NCBI RefSeq assembly: GCF_009711975.1
Contig: NZ_VIKW01000019.1
Span: 78,234-112,564 of the forward strand
Direction: 5' to 3'
From: Anabaena sp. UHCC 0204
GTDB taxonomy: Bacteria; Cyanobacteriota; Cyanobacteriia; Cyanobacteriales; Nostocaceae
Length of the DNA stretch: 34,331 nucleotides
The notes under the pieces were generated by a model. It was given only the letters and a program-made list of their open reading frames with translations. It made no database searches and was not told the origin of the DNA. The position numbers and the translations under genes are program-made. Shown here piece by piece: positions 34,012 to 34,331 of the stretch. Positions within the stretch are counted from its first letter, which is position 1, and every line of letters starts with the position of its first letter.

Positions 34012-34331
34012 TTATGCTATGGCTAGAACATTAGCAAAATTAGATGGTTCGCAATAATTTCTAATTAAAGCTTTAGCATTATCTCGTTTTTCTCCTGTGA
34101 ATAAATTAAATATTACTTCTTCATTTTGGGAGTAAAGATGTAATAAACCAAAGTTTTTAATTCGTGAATAAAGTAGGGGAACTCCTGCTAATTTTAGTAA
34201 GTGTAATTTTTTATTATCACGCTCTCTTGCATCATGAGAATCATGATATGTAGATTGAAATTCCACAACTAAACAAGGTTTATAGTCTTTGTTTGTAATA
34301 AGAGCGTCTACACTAGAGCTAAAGAAGAAGT
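34012..34331 (-). CDS. DUF2726-like protein, 5' end outside window
   Basis: The 3' part of a gene, still open at the right edge of the window. The visible 106 residues include VDALITNKDYKPCLVVEFQ, then DARERDNKKLHLLKLAGVPLLYSR. This resembles the DUF2726 family, whose fold is related to restriction-type PD-(D/E)XK nucleases: Asp in VDALI, Glu in VVEF, then a conserved ERDNKK region. The usual lysine after the catalytic Glu is replaced (E-F-Q). A GTG at 34266 is internal to the domain and not a likely start. The role is unknown. Confidence 0.65.
   Translation of the reverse strand, partial: FFFSSSVDALITNKDYKPCLVVEFQSTYHDSHDARERDNKKLHLLKLAGVPLLYSRIKNFGLLHLYSQNEEVIFNLFTGEKRDNAKALIRNYCEPSNFANVLAIA

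Overview
The window looks like the chromosome of a filamentous, probably heterocyst-forming cyanobacterium of the Nostoc/Anabaena type. HIP1 octamers (GCGATCGC) occur throughout. Intergenic heptamer-type short tandem repeats are present. Several genes belong to families that I know mainly from cyanobacteria (DUF2811, DUF1823, DUF2996), and the arginine decarboxylase is of the cyanobacterial type. These assignments come from reading the sequence and from memory of the families; no search was run.

Positions 1-16145 are mostly housekeeping genes: an OmpR-type response regulator, a DUF2811 protein, a TerC-family membrane protein, nucleoside diphosphate kinase (ndk), arginine decarboxylase (speA), a nucleotidyl-sugar transferase followed by nothing but preceded by scpA on the minus strand, a class I DAHP synthase, a DUF1823 protein, a secreted dienelactone hydrolase, an M3 oligopeptidase, and an orphan cyanophycin-synthetase-like ATP-grasp enzyme. 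The gaps between them are the more unusual part. They hold a roughly 420-nt, highly structured RNA-like region before terC that resembles a free-standing HEARO/IscB omega RNA, a small cluster of cyanobacterial-type DnaA boxes, opposed G-rich repeat arrays between terC and ndk, a MITE-like element, and a near-perfect CIRCE (HrcA) operator in front of an unrecognised 117-residue protein.

Positions 16146-30032 form one block of six minus-strand genes with short gaps or overlaps, all apparently exported. In transcription order they are a large DUF11-type protein, a small DUF11-type protein, a DUF11 plus SdrD-B-like protein, a very large outer-membrane barrel protein with an N-terminal repeat and Ig-like region, a beta-helix protein with an OmpA peptidoglycan-binding domain, and a second large DUF11-type protein. 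I read it as an envelope or surface-structure operon: a pore or anchor in the outer membrane, a link to peptidoglycan, and several calcium-loop-bearing adhesin-like subunits. This is the best candidate for an undescribed protein system in the window.

A 1.1-kb gene-free region (30033-31130) separates this operon from the divergent thrC. It is followed by a ThiS/MoaD-like sulfur carrier, a small unrecognised protein, a DUF2996 protein with a clear terminator, and the 3' part of a DUF2726-like gene that runs off the right edge. A hairpin repeat near 9640 has an inverted copy near 32460 in which both stems carry compensatory base changes.
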